From AC-49 sp963766605 (GTDB lineage Bacteria > Actinomycetota > Thermoleophilia > Solirubrobacterales > Solirubrobacteraceae): 64,000 nucleotides of DNA. The number at the start of each line of letters is the position of its first letter. Position 1 is the stretch's first letter. The DNA is taken from NCBI GenBank assembly GCA_963766605.1, contig CAVYAT010000006.1, forward strand, positions 208,933-272,932. The letters are read 5' to 3'. The notes below the pieces were generated by a model. The model saw only the letters and a list, made by a program, of their open reading frames with translations. It was not told the DNA's origin and did no database searches. The translations under genes and the position numbers were made by a program. Positions 55,273 through 64,000 of this stretch are shown in pieces.

Positions 55273-55920
55273 GTGACGCACGTCGACGAACGATCGCCGC
55301 GCAAGGACGCCGAGCGCAGCCGCGCCGCGATCCTCGCCGCCGCGCGCGAGCTGCTGGGCACCGGGCGCGACGTGCCGATGTACGAGATCGGGCGCCACGC
55401 CGGCGTCGGGCAGGCCACGCTCTACCGCCACTTTCCCGACCGGTCCGCGCTCGTCGCCGCACTGGCGCGCGAGCACGTCGCGAGGATCGAAGCGATCGCC
55501 GCCGAGCACGAGGGCGACGGTCAGGCGCTGTTCGTGGTGCTCGACGCCGCGGTCGAGATGGTCGTGTCGCTGCACGACGTCGTCGGCATCCTGCGCCAGG
55601 ACACGGCGCTCGCACCCGTCTTGCACGAGCTGCGCCAACGCATGTTCGCGGTCTTCGAGACGACGCTCCAGGGCCCGCCCGCCGCGACGCGACTACGCGA
55701 CGGCGTCGGAGCTGCTGACGTTCAGCTCGTCCTCAACATGATCCACGGCGCCCTTGCCGGCATCGCTGCCCCCGCGCAGCGATCTACCGCGGCACGACGC
55801 GCGCTCGACCTCGCCCTCAACGGCATCATCGAGCGCGACGGCGCCGAACCGGCGGTCACGCCGGGCTCGGCGCGGGCACCGGTTCGGGCGCGGAATCGTC
55901 CGCCGAGCCCTCGACGTTGA
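55273..55920 (+). CDS. TetR-family transcriptional regulator
   Basis: 215 residues from GTG 55273. HTH RSRAAILAAARELLGTGRDV then IGRHAGVGQATLYRHFPDR is the standard TetR pattern. The C-terminal helical domain is ligand-binding; the last 40 residues are low-complexity. Divergent from the MFS exporter, a usual repressor-target arrangement. Its 3' end overlaps the MMPL gene by 65 bases on the opposite strand. Confidence 0.9.
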   Translation: MTHVDERSPRKDAERSRAAILAAARELLGTGRDVPMYEIGRHAGVGQATLYRHFPDRSALVAALAREHVARIEAIAAEHEGDGQALFVVLDAAVEMVVSLHDVVGILRQDTALAPVLHELRQRMFAVFETTLQGPPAATRLRDGVGAADVQLVLNMIHGALAGIAAPAQRSTAARRALDLALNGIIERDGAEPAVTPGSARAPVRARNRPPSPRR

Positions 55921-58057
55921 GCCGCGGCAGAACGCGCTCCATCCATGCAGGCAGCCACCAGTTCCGCTCGCCTGCGAGCAGCATCAGCGCCGGAACGAGG
56001 ACGCTGCGGACGATCAGCGCGTCGATCAGGACGGCACCGGCCAGGCCGATGCCGAACAGCTTGATGATCCGCGAGCCGCCGAGGACGAAGGCGCCGAAGA
56101 CGAGAACCATGATCGCGGCCGCCGCAGTGATCGTGCGACCGGTCGCCGAGAGGCCGTGAGTGACCGCCTCCTCGTTGTCGCCGCGCCGGTGCCACTCCTC
56201 GAAGATGCGGCTGACCAGGAACACCTCGTAGTCCATCGACAGCCCGAACAGGATCGCGAACACGATCACCGGCAGGAACGCCTCGATCGGCCCGGTGCGA
56301 TCGACGCCGATCAGCGACGCGGCCCAGCCCCACTGGAACACCGCGGTTATGACCCCGAACGCCGCCCCGGCCGACAGCAGGTTCATCAGCGATGCCATCG
56401 CCGGCACGACGATGCTTCGGAACACCGCCATCAGCAACAGGAACGACAGCAGCACGACGACGCCGATGAACAGCGGCAGCTTGCTCGTCAGCACCTCCGA
56501 GAAGTCCTCGAAGATCGCCGTCTGGCCGCCGACGAGCACCCTCGGACCCGCGGCCCCGACGGCGCCGGGGATCGTCGTCGCGCGCAGGCGGTCGACCAGG
56601 TCGGTCGTCGACTTGTCCTGCGGTGAGCCGTCGGGGACGACCTGGGCGATCGCGACGTCGGAGGCCGCCCCGCGGCCCGGGATCACCTGCACCGGTGACA
56701 CGGCGGCGACCCCCTGCTCGCTCTTCGCCGCGGCGACGGCGTGCGCGAACTGCTGGCGGGCCTGTTCATCGGGGACCTTTGCGACGAGCTGCAACGGACC
56801 GTTGAAGCCCGCACCGAACCCCTGCGCCAGCAGGTCGTAGGCCTTGCGCGTGGTGGTGCTCGACGGGTCGCTGCCCTCGTCCGAGGAGCCCAGCCGGATC
56901 GACAGGAACGGGATCGCGGCGACGAGCAGGACCACCGCGGCGGCGGTGGCCCACAGGGCCGGGTGCCTGCGCAGGCGCTCGGCCCAGCGGCTCCACCACG
57001 GCGACTCGTCGCTGGTGGACAACCGGCCCTGGGCGGCCAGGTCGCGGCGCACCTTGCGCCGCAGCACACGCGGCCCGAAGAAGCCAAGCAGCGCCGGCAA
57101 CAGCGTCAGCGCCGCGGCGACGGTACACGCGACGACGATCGACGCCGCGATCGCGACGCCATAGAGGAAGCTGACGCCGAGCGCGAACATCCCCAGCAGA
57201 GCGATACAGACGGTCACGCCGGCGAACAGCACCGCACGGCCGGACGTGTCGACGGCGTCGACCACGGCCGTCTCCGGGCTGAGCCCGCGCAACAGGCCCT
57301 GACGAAAGCGCGTGACGATGAACAGGGCGTAGTCGACGCCGACGCCGAGCCCGATCAGCAGCGACAGCTGCGAGCTGAACGACGCCATGTTCACCACGTG
57401 CGAGAGCAGGCCGATGATCGCGACGCCGGTGCCGAGCGCAAAGCCCGCGGTGAGCAGTGGGAGGACCATCGCCAGAAGTGAGCCGAAGACCACGAACAGG
57501 ACGATCGCCGCCGCCAGGAAGCCGAACGCTGTGCCGCCCGCGCTCTGTTGGTTGGCCTTCTCGATCGCCTGCCCGCCAAGCTCGACCTGCAGCCCGTCCC
57601 CATCGGCCGCCTCCGCCCGGTCGATGACGCGCTTGATCGCCGGGATCGAGAGGAGGTTCGCCTGCTCGTCGAACGTGACCGTCGCGTAGCCGACCCGGCC
57701 GTTCTTGGAGATCTGACCCTCGCCCCCCGCGGCGAACGGCGAGGTGACCTCGCCGACGTGGGGCAGGGCGGCGACGTCGGTGAGCATCTTCTCCAGCCGC
57801 GCCTGGACGGCCGGATCGGTGACCTTGGCGTCGCCGGTCGTCGCGAACACGATGCGGTCGCTGTCGCCGGCGCTCCGCGGCGAGGCCTGCTGAAGCAGCG
57901 CGAGCGCGTCGGCGCTCTCCGTCCCGCTGAGCTTGAACGAGTCGTTGTAGGCGCTACCCGCCGCGCCGTGGATCACGGTCAGGCCGACGACCACCACGAG
58001 CCAGATGGCCAGGACGATTCGGCGGCGGGTGAACGACCAGTGGGCGAGTGCGCGCAT
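55856..58057 (-). CDS. MMPL/RND-family transporter (second copy)
   Basis: 733 residues from ATG 58057. WSFTRRRIVLAIWLVVVVGL is the first helix; GLGVGVDYALFIVTRFRQG and FGLSMDYEVFLVSRIFEEWH are the two charged fourth-helix motifs. It is similar in layout to the MMPL gene at 14834-17173. The gene opposes tetR, with 65 bases of shared 3' ends. Cargo unknown, possibly lipid or hydrophobic drug. Confidence 0.88.
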   Translation of the reverse strand: MRALAHWSFTRRRIVLAIWLVVVVGLTVIHGAAGSAYNDSFKLSGTESADALALLQQASPRSAGDSDRIVFATTGDAKVTDPAVQARLEKMLTDVAALPHVGEVTSPFAAGGEGQISKNGRVGYATVTFDEQANLLSIPAIKRVIDRAEAADGDGLQVELGGQAIEKANQQSAGGTAFGFLAAAIVLFVVFGSLLAMVLPLLTAGFALGTGVAIIGLLSHVVNMASFSSQLSLLIGLGVGVDYALFIVTRFRQGLLRGLSPETAVVDAVDTSGRAVLFAGVTVCIALLGMFALGVSFLYGVAIAASIVVACTVAAALTLLPALLGFFGPRVLRRKVRRDLAAQGRLSTSDESPWWSRWAERLRRHPALWATAAAVVLLVAAIPFLSIRLGSSDEGSDPSSTTTRKAYDLLAQGFGAGFNGPLQLVAKVPDEQARQQFAHAVAAAKSEQGVAAVSPVQVIPGRGAASDVAIAQVVPDGSPQDKSTTDLVDRLRATTIPGAVGAAGPRVLVGGQTAIFEDFSEVLTSKLPLFIGVVVLLSFLLLMAVFRSIVVPAMASLMNLLSAGAAFGVITAVFQWGWAASLIGVDRTGPIEAFLPVIVFAILFGLSMDYEVFLVSRIFEEWHRRGDNEEAVTHGLSATGRTITAAAAIMVLVFGAFVLGGSRIIKLFGIGLAGAVLIDALIVRSVLVPALMLLAGERNWWLPAWMERVLPRLNVEGSADDSAPEPVPAPSPA

Positions 58058-58083
58058 CGCGACGATGGTACGGATGCGGTCCG

Positions 58084-59073
58084 TCAGTCGCGCGCGATGG
58101 GATCCGGGATCAGGTGTGAACCTGCGGGGAGGTCCAGCGCGACGCGCTGCCCGACCTCTGGGCTGTCGCTGCCCAGGGTGCGTGCGATCAGGGGGTCCTC
58201 TCCGGGGGCGTCCTCGTAGCGCAGCCGAACCCGCGCGTCGTGTCCGAAGTACTCGACCGACTCGACGACCGCGACGCGCCATGCCGGCTGATCGGCGGGT
58301 TGGAGGCGGACGTCCTCGGGACGAATGAGCAGCGTGCCGCCCACAGCCGGAACGAGGTTTGCGTCGCCGAGGAACCGGGCCGCCTCGATGTCGACCGGCA
58401 TGCGGTACAGCTCTCTCGGTGTCCCGGCCTGCACGATCCGCCCGTCGCGCAGCAGCGCGACCTCGTCGGCCAGCGACAGCGCCTCGTCCTGGTCGTGGGT
58501 GACGAGGATCGTCGTCGTGCCGAGGCTCGCCAGGGCGGCCCGGATCTCGGTGCGGGTCGTCGTGCGCAGGTCGGGATCGAGGGCGCTGAACGGCTCGTCG
58601 AGCAGAACGACGGCCGGCCGCGGTGCGAGTGCACGGGCCAGCGCGACGCGCTGCTGCTGGCCGCCGGAAAGCTCATGCGGCCGTCGCCGCTCGAGGCCGG
58701 TCAGGCCGAGCGAGGCGACCAGCTCGGCGACGCGGTCCCCGCCTCGGCGCTCCCCGCGCGGGAGCCCGAAGGCGATGTTGGACCGCACGTCGAGGTGCGG
58801 GAACAGCGCCCCCTCCTGTGGGACGTGGCCCACGCGCCGGCGGCTGGCGGGCAGGCGCCGCACGCCGTCGTCGACCACCACATCGCCGACCTGGACGCGC
58901 CCCCCGTCGGCCTGTTCGAAGCCGGCGATCACACGGAGCAGCGTGCTCTTGCCGCCGCCGGATGCGCCGAGCACGGCGACGAACGCTCCCGCGCGAACCT
59001 CGAGATCAAGCCCGCCGAGCACCCGCGTCGCCCCGAACGACTTCGTCAGCCCGGTGACGCTGACCGCGTTCAC
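58084..59073 (-). CDS. fbpC: Iron(III) ABC transporter ATP-binding protein, Fbp type
   Basis: 329 residues. Walker A GASGGGKST (36-44), Q-loop GHVPQEGALFPHLDVRSNI, signature LSGGQQQRVALARAL, Walker B AVVLLDEPFSALDP, H-loop ILVTHDQDE. The C-terminal TOBE-like domain (LLIRPEDVRLQPADQPAW) is usual for FbpC/PotA-like ATPases. GTG 59073 overlaps the permease stop (GTGA). Confidence 0.88.
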   Translation of the reverse strand: MNAVSVTGLTKSFGATRVLGGLDLEVRAGAFVAVLGASGGGKSTLLRVIAGFEQADGGRVQVGDVVVDDGVRRLPASRRRVGHVPQEGALFPHLDVRSNIAFGLPRGERRGGDRVAELVASLGLTGLERRRPHELSGGQQQRVALARALAPRPAVVLLDEPFSALDPDLRTTTRTEIRAALASLGTTTILVTHDQDEALSLADEVALLRDGRIVQAGTPRELYRMPVDIEAARFLGDANLVPAVGGTLLIRPEDVRLQPADQPAWRVAVVESVEYFGHDARVRLRYEDAPGEDPLIARTLGSDSPEVGQRVALDLPAGSHLIPDPIARD

Positions 59074-60635
59074 GACGTGCGGGCGTCGAGCTGGCGAACC
59101 AGAAGATAGGTGGGGATCGCCGAGACGCCGACCATCACCGCAGCGTAGGGGGCGGCTGCTCCGTAGGACAGCGTGGAGGCGAACGTCCAGAAGTGGGTCG
59201 CGAGGGTCTCGGTGCCGGTCGGGCGCAGCAACAGCGTCGCGGTCAGCTCGGTGACGGTCGACAGGAACACGAGCGCCCCCGCCGCGCCCAGCCCCGGGGC
59301 GAGCAGCGGCAACGTCGTGCGCGTGAACGCCCGCGCGGGTCGATCGCCGAGGCTCTGCGCGACCTCCTCGAGGCGACGCGGGATCTGGGCCAACGCGGCG
59401 CGCGTCGACGCGAGTGCCAGCGGAAGGAACAGGATCACGTAGGCGAGCACGAGGACCGCCGTCGTTTGGTAGAGCGGCCGAGCGGCGCGGATGGTGAAGG
59501 AGATCAGCGCCAGTCCGATGACGACGCCCGGCAGCGCCCGCGCCACGTAGCTGCCGCGCTCGAGCAGTGAACTCACCGGGCTCGTGTGGCGGACCGCGAG
59601 CATCGCGATCGGCAGTGCGATCGCCAGCGTGACCACGGCCGCGGCCGCGGCGAGCGCGAAGGTCGTCGCGGCGGCGCCGACGATCGAGCCCGACGGCAGC
59701 GTGGACGAGCTGCCCTGCTCGGTCCAGTAGACCAGCGCAGTCAGCGGCACGCCGAGCGACAGGGCGACGAGCCCGCCCAGAAGCCCCAGCGCGACCGGCT
59801 TGCGGGCGCCGAGCCGCTGGCGGACCGGGCGCCGCGCGGCGCCGCTTCCCACGCGCGCGTAGCGGCCCCGTCCCTGCAGCGCGAACTCGCCGGCGAGAAC
59901 GACGATCGAGATCGCCACGAGCACGAGCGACAGGAGCGCCGCGCTCGCGCCGTCAAAGCCGAGCTGATATTCGGCGAAGATCTCAGTCGCGAACGTCGGG
60001 AAGCGCAGCTGGGCGAACGCGCCGTATTCGGCCAGCAGATGTAGGGCGATGATCAGCGCACCGCCGAGCACGGCGAGGCGCACCTGCGGGACGTTGACTC
60101 GCCAGAACACGCCCCAGCGCCCGAGCCCGAGGCTCTGCGCCGCCTCCTCCTGCGCCGGGTCGGCGGCGCGCAGCATCGCCGCGGCGGGCAGGAAGATGAA
60201 CGGGAAATACGCGAGCGTCGTGACGAACAGGGCCGCCCAGAACCCCTGCATCGACGGGAAGAACGAGACCCACCCGAAGCTGCTGACGAACTCCGGGACC
60301 GCGAGCGGTAACACCAGGGCCACGACCCAGCCCCGGCGCCACGGCACGTCGGTTCGCTCGACGCACCACGCCGCGCCGACGCCCACGACCGAGCAGGTCA
60401 CCGTCGCCGCCGCGACGAGGCCGAGCGTGTTCGCGAGCAGCCCCCCGACGCGCGGGCGCACGAGCAGATTCCAGGCCGCTGTCGCGCTGACGCCGCGCGC
60501 CTCGAGCGCCACGAAGACGATCGGCACGATCGCCAGGGCCGCACCGAGCGTGCCCGCGATCAGCAGCCCCGCCGGTGCCCGCGAACGACGCCGCAGCCCG
60601 CGGCCACGAGGAACGGCTACGTCACCGGCGCTCAT
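59070..60635 (-). CDS. fbpB: Iron(III) ABC transporter permease, Fbp type (two fused permease units)
   Basis: 521 residues with twelve predicted segments in two repeats. EEAAQSLGLGRWGVFWRVNV and EEVAQSLGDRPARAFTRTTL are the two EAA loops that dock the ATPase, as expected for a fused FbpB/thiamine-type permease. It starts 21 bases after the binding-protein stop. Confidence 0.88.
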   Translation of the reverse strand: MSAGDVAVPRGRGLRRRSRAPAGLLIAGTLGAALAIVPIVFVALEARGVSATAAWNLLVRPRVGGLLANTLGLVAAATVTCSVVGVGAAWCVERTDVPWRRGWVVALVLPLAVPEFVSSFGWVSFFPSMQGFWAALFVTTLAYFPFIFLPAAAMLRAADPAQEEAAQSLGLGRWGVFWRVNVPQVRLAVLGGALIIALHLLAEYGAFAQLRFPTFATEIFAEYQLGFDGASAALLSLVLVAISIVVLAGEFALQGRGRYARVGSGAARRPVRQRLGARKPVALGLLGGLVALSLGVPLTALVYWTEQGSSSTLPSGSIVGAAATTFALAAAAAVVTLAIALPIAMLAVRHTSPVSSLLERGSYVARALPGVVIGLALISFTIRAARPLYQTTAVLVLAYVILFLPLALASTRAALAQIPRRLEEVAQSLGDRPARAFTRTTLPLLAPGLGAAGALVFLSTVTELTATLLLRPTGTETLATHFWTFASTLSYGAAAPYAAVMVGVSAIPTYLLVRQLDARTS

Positions 60636-60656
60636 CGCAGGCCGTGCCCCAGCCGC

Positions 60657-61721
60657 CTAGAGCAGTCCGACCTGTTGGAGCGCCTGCAGCGCGCTCTTGC
60701 CGTTGCCCAGTTGCTGCACACTGATCCTCGGCGGCTGCAGCTGCGAGAACGGCTTCAGCGGCTTCTTGGTCGTCACGCCGGAACCGAGCGGGTACTCGTA
60801 GCTCTCGCTCGTCGCGACGATCTCCTGCGCTGGGCGGCTGACGAGGTACTTGAGGAACTGCTGCGCCTCGGCCGCGTGCGGGCTCGACTTCAGTGCTGCG
60901 GCGCCCGAGACGTCGACGAGCGCTCCCGGATCACCGCCGGAGAAGTAATGCAGCGCGGAGTGGGTGTCGGCCTTGCCAACCTCGTCGCGCAGGCGGTACC
61001 AGTAGTAGTGGTCGACGAGGCCCGTGGCGACCTCGCCGCGATTGACGGCCGCGATCAACGTCTCGTTGTCGTCGTAGATCTTGCCGTTGGCCTTCAGGCC
61101 CTTGAGCCACGTGAGCGCCGCCTTGTCGCCCTTGAGCGTCGCGACCGCCGTGATCAGGGGCTGGAAGTCGGTCTCGGTCGGCGCGAAGCCGACGCGACCC
61201 TTCCAGGCCGGCTTGGCGAGATCCAGGAGCGAGCTCGGCAGCTGCGACGCCTTGAGCTGGCGGGTGTTGAACGCGAGCACGGCCGATCGCGCCGACAGCG
61301 CGACCCAGTCGCCGTTGGGGGCGTTGTAGCGGGCCGGCACTGCGCGCAACGTCCCGGCGGCCACCGGCGCGAACATCCCGTGCTGCTCGAGGACCGTGAG
61401 CGCGGGCGGATTCTCAGCGACGAACACGTCGGCCGGCGATGACGAGCCCTCCCGCAGAATCTGGTTGGCGAGGCTCGCCTCGTCGTTGGAGCGAAGCTTG
61501 ACCTGGATGCCGGTACGGCGCTCGAAGTCGGAAACCAGCTTGCCCATCGTCTGCTCGTGCTGACCGCTGTAGACAGTGATCGGCGCCGCCTTCGCCGTCG
61601 TCGCGGGGCTCGCGCCTGTCGCGGTACCGGACGAGCCGCCGCAGCCGGCAACCACCGCCGCACCGGCAACCGCCAGGCATCCCACGCCAAGGCCTCTGCA
61701 GCCCTTCCACGACATCCGCAT
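60657..61721 (-). CDS. fbpA: Iron(III) ABC transporter solute-binding lipoprotein, Fbp type
   Basis: 354 residues. Lipobox AVVAGC after a short signal, so it is membrane-anchored. ITVYSGQHEQTMGKLVSDFE matches the FbpA/Sfu N-terminus, and the Tyr residues in VDHYYWYRLRD are the usual iron-coordinating pair. AGGAGGCGTG precedes ATG 61721; GTG 61724 is an alternative. Upstream sits a pair of iron-regulator-like boxes. Confidence 0.88.
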   Translation of the reverse strand: MRMSWKGCRGLGVGCLAVAGAAVVAGCGGSSGTATGASPATTAKAAPITVYSGQHEQTMGKLVSDFERRTGIQVKLRSNDEASLANQILREGSSSPADVFVAENPPALTVLEQHGMFAPVAAGTLRAVPARYNAPNGDWVALSARSAVLAFNTRQLKASQLPSSLLDLAKPAWKGRVGFAPTETDFQPLITAVATLKGDKAALTWLKGLKANGKIYDDNETLIAAVNRGEVATGLVDHYYWYRLRDEVGKADTHSALHYFSGGDPGALVDVSGAAALKSSPHAAEAQQFLKYLVSRPAQEIVATSESYEYPLGSGVTTKKPLKPFSQLQPPRISVQQLGNGKSALQALQQVGLL

Positions 61722-61745
61722 CACGCCTCCTGGCCGACCAGGGCC

Positions 61746-61779
61746 TTAGGGTTCCCGAAGCTGAATAAGGGTACCCTAA
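61746..61779. promoter_or_regulatory. Two DtxR/IdeR-like operators upstream of the iron importer
   Basis: TTAGGGTTCCCGAA (61746-61759) and TAAGGGTACCCTAA (61766-61779), centres exactly 20 bases apart, two helical turns. Both have the TTAGG...CCTAA arms of iron-dependent DtxR/IdeR sites. They lie 25-58 bases before the fbpA ATG. Confidence 0.6.
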
Positions 61780-61871
61780 TTCGTCGGGACGACCAGCGGA
61801 GGCTCTGCACCCCCTGTCATCGGTCGTCCAACCAGCGTCAAGCACTCCGAGCTCAAGGCGATCACAGAGGT

Positions 61872-63881
61872 ATGCCTTCCATGGCGTCTGTTCGCTTCGG
61901 CTTGCTGGCCGGTTCGCTCGCGGTCGTCACGTACGCCGTCTTCGCGATCATCGGCGGTGGCGCCGGGCTCGACGGGTTCTTCAAGGACTGGGTCTACACG
62001 GGCGTAGAGGTGTTGGCGCTCGCCCTTGTCGTCGTGCGCGTCGTTCGGGTGCGGGCGTCGCGGCTGGCCTGGGCGCTGATCGCCGCGAGCCTGTTGCTCT
62101 GGGCGACCGCGGACCTGCTGTGGACCGTGTGGCTCAACGACGTCGCCGATCCGCCGTTCCCGGGAATCGCCGACTGGCTGTACTACCTGTCCTACGTGCC
62201 GCTGTACGCCGGCATGGTCCTGTTGATCCGCGGCAGCGCCGACTCGACTCGCGCGTTCTGGCTGGATGGGCTGGTCGCCGGATTCGCCGCCGCGGCCCTC
62301 GCGGCCGCGCTCGTGCTCGAGCCGGTTCGCCAGGCCAACCAAGGCAGTTCCGTCGCGATCTGGGCCGTGACCTACCCGGTGCTCGACGCCGCATTGATCG
62401 GCGTCGTGATGGTCGCCTTCGGTGCGGCCGGCTGGCGACCCGGACGAATGTGGCTGTGGCTCGGCATGGGTCAGCTGCTCAACGCCGTGGCCGACGGCGT
62501 GTACGCCTACCAGGAGGCCGTCGGCACCTACCACCCGGGCACGATTCTGGACGCTGCGTGGCCGGCGGCGTTCATGATGACGGCGTTTGCTGCGTGGCAG
62601 CCGGTCCGCGCCCGTAGACAGACCGACCAACTCGACCGGCGGGTCGTGGCAATCCCGGCCGGTTTCGCCGTTGTCGCGCTCGGTCTACTGGTCGTCGGCC
62701 AGGACAAGCCGATCGGCCTGCTGGCCGGAGTCCTCGCCGCCGCCGCGATCGTCGCTGCCGGAGCACGAGCAGCGCTGACATACCTTGAGAATCGCCGGCT
62801 GCTCAGCGCCAGCCTCGTCGAAGCTCGCCAGGACGCGCTCAGCGGCCTGCCCAACCGTCGCGCGCTGCTCGACGACCTCAACGACGCCTGCCACGACGGC
62901 GTGGCCACAACGCCCCGCGTTCTGGCCTTCTTCGACCTCGACGGCTTCAAGAACTACAACGACAGCTTCGGTCACGCCGCCGGCGACGTGCTCCTGCGCC
63001 GCCTCAGCCTGCGACTGTCGCGCACGGTCGCCGACCAGGCTCGGGTCTATCGCCTCGGCGGCGACGAGTTCTGCATGCTCACCCATGACCGATCAACACT
63101 GGGCGAGTTGCTGCTCGATCATGCGGTCCAGGCGCTCACCGAGGACGGCGAGGGCTTTCATGTTCGCCCGTCCTGCGGGGTCGTCCACATCCCCAGCGAA
63201 ACGACAAACGCAGTCGATGCGCTGCGGCTCGCCGACCAACGGATGTACGCCGAGAAGAACAGCCGCGAAGGGTCCTCGCGACATCAGACACGCGACGTAC
63301 TCGTCGCGCTGGTCGACGAGGCCGACCCCAGCCTGCGGGAACACGCCCACGACGTCGCGCGACTCTGCCACGCCGTGGGAACCGAACTCGGCCTCTCGAC
63401 CCCCGAGCTCGACACGCTCGTCAAGGCGGCCGAGCTGCACGACATCGGCAAGATCGCGATTCCCGACCAGATCCGCAGCAAGCCCTCGCCGCTCGACGAC
63501 GACGAATGGGCGCTCATGCACCAGCACCCCGTCATCGGCGAGCGCATCCTCGCCGTCGCGGCGGCCATGCGTCCTGTCGCGGCGCTCGTGCGCTCCAGCC
63601 ACGAACGCTGGGACGGAACCGGCTACCCCGATCGGCTCGCCGGACAGGAGATCCCGCTCGGCGCGCGCATCATCGCGGTCTGCGACAGCTACGACGCGAT
63701 CGTCACCGACCGTCCATACAGCCCGGCCGAGTCCCCAAGCGCAGCGCTGGACGAACTCCAACGACACGCCGGCAACCAGTTCGACCCCACCATCGTCGCC
63801 GCCCTGCGCGCCACACTGCACACCCTCGACGACGACCGAGCAGACAGCGCCTCGACGGCGCCGATCCTGCTCGCCGACTGA
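61872..63881 (+). CDS. Membrane GGDEF and HD-GYP protein
   Basis: 669 residues. About eight membrane segments occupy residues 1-300. A GGDEF domain with DALSGLPNRRALLDDLN and intact RLGGDEF (Arg394 to Phe400) makes it a likely diguanylate cyclase. The HD-GYP domain has HDIGKIAIPD (His523, Asp524) and ERWDGTGYP (GYP 584-586), so it could also hydrolyse c-di-GMP. The metal-ligand pair usually written HHE reads SHE here, one ligand missing. ATG 61881 is an alternative start with a better-spaced GAGG. Confidence 0.9.
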   Translation: MPSMASVRFGLLAGSLAVVTYAVFAIIGGGAGLDGFFKDWVYTGVEVLALALVVVRVVRVRASRLAWALIAASLLLWATADLLWTVWLNDVADPPFPGIADWLYYLSYVPLYAGMVLLIRGSADSTRAFWLDGLVAGFAAAALAAALVLEPVRQANQGSSVAIWAVTYPVLDAALIGVVMVAFGAAGWRPGRMWLWLGMGQLLNAVADGVYAYQEAVGTYHPGTILDAAWPAAFMMTAFAAWQPVRARRQTDQLDRRVVAIPAGFAVVALGLLVVGQDKPIGLLAGVLAAAAIVAAGARAALTYLENRRLLSASLVEARQDALSGLPNRRALLDDLNDACHDGVATTPRVLAFFDLDGFKNYNDSFGHAAGDVLLRRLSLRLSRTVADQARVYRLGGDEFCMLTHDRSTLGELLLDHAVQALTEDGEGFHVRPSCGVVHIPSETTNAVDALRLADQRMYAEKNSREGSSRHQTRDVLVALVDEADPSLREHAHDVARLCHAVGTELGLSTPELDTLVKAAELHDIGKIAIPDQIRSKPSPLDDDEWALMHQHPVIGERILAVAAAMRPVAALVRSSHERWDGTGYPDRLAGQEIPLGARIIAVCDSYDAIVTDRPYSPAESPSAALDELQRHAGNQFDPTIVAALRATLHTLDDDRADSASTAPILLAD

Positions 63882-63935
63882 CCCGCGGCGCCGCACTCGC
63901 CGCGCCCGCGGCGGTTGCCGTTGTCGACTTCTGAA

Positions 63936-63977
63936 CGCCCCCGCCAGGACTCGAACCTGGGACCAGCGGATTAGAAG
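63936..63977 (-). other. tRNA-Arg (TCT) 3' fragment, candidate attachment site
   Basis: On the minus strand the anticodon loop CTTCTAA (63977-63971), 3' anticodon stem TCCGC, variable loop TGGTC, T-arm CCAGG-TTCGAGT-CCTGG, acceptor CGGGGGC and G73 are intact. The 5' anticodon stem that should be GCGGA reads AAGAC, and no D-arm of normal spacing follows. So this is only the 3' half of a tRNA. Such halves mark the end of elements that integrate into tRNA genes. A small deletion in a tRNA is the alternative. Confidence 0.65.
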
Positions 63978-64000
63978 GTCTTGGTTGAGCGGTCGGTTCG

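Noticed and set aside
63936..64000. Calling a normal tRNA-Arg at the right edge
   Set aside because: The 5' anticodon stem does not pair (one of five positions), so only the 3' half is tRNA-like in the visible sequence.

Overview
This is a GC-rich bacterial chromosome segment, most likely from an actinobacterium of the class Thermoleophilia (Solirubrobacter/Conexibacter/Patulibacter-like). The reasons are the base composition and GTG/TTG starts, the F420-type luciferase-like and PPOX enzymes, several AfsR/LuxR-like ATPase regulators, many ATGA/GTGA gene overlaps, and a collagen-like protein whose N-terminus (HSTIVAYLALFAALGG, then LPRNSVGPRQLR) I associate with that class. The assignment is inference from style, not from a marker gene. 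I identify 55 probable protein genes, one intact tRNA (His) and a 3' tRNA-Arg fragment at the right edge.

0-10.8 kb: truncated acetolactate synthase (ilvB) with a candidate branched-chain attenuator leader peptide, divergent from a Rid-family gene and a small membrane protein; a large secreted metzincin protease; a LuxR-type ATPase regulator; an LLM monooxygenase with a small zinc-ribbon protein; a 50-residue tautomerase divergent from a LysR regulator; tRNA-His. 10.9-24.7 kb: PLP decarboxylase (5' end apparently frameshifted) translationally coupled to an MFS exporter; VOC protein; hotdog thioesterase; MMPL transporter; a compact zinc operon znuA-znuC-znuB-zur with a readable Zur-type promoter; a matrixin-like protease just upstream; collagen-like protein; two flavoenzymes. 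24.7-33.1 kb: two very large BTAD regulators of opposite architecture around a 59-residue unknown, then adenine deaminase.

33.2-48.2 kb is the most interesting accessory region. It holds a cupin, CoA ligase, tandem EthD-like protein, enolase-superfamily enzyme, QOR2-like reductase with Rrf2 regulator, FAD-dependent (ketosteroid-dehydrogenase/fumarate-reductase type) oxidoreductase, a ribose-type ABC importer, AraC regulator, F420-type LLM enzyme, ketopantoate-reductase-like enzyme and PPOX protein, with inverted or direct repeats in nearly every divergent promoter. It looks like an uptake-plus-catabolism locus for an unidentified organic acid or ring compound.

48.2-64 kb: unknown membrane protein; a third metzincin; a small stress-protein-like gene; two paralogous MFS exporters facing each other across a 59-residue gene; a TetR regulator and MMPL transporter; an Fbp-type iron ABC importer behind two DtxR/IdeR-like operators spaced 20 bp apart; a GGDEF-HD-GYP protein; and the 3' half of a tRNA-Arg(TCT), whose missing 5' half suggests an attachment site, with any integrated element lying to the right, outside the window. 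No CRISPR array, IS element or rRNA is visible. No stretch over 300 bases lacks a gene; the longest gap (693-973) holds the ilvB leader promoter region.
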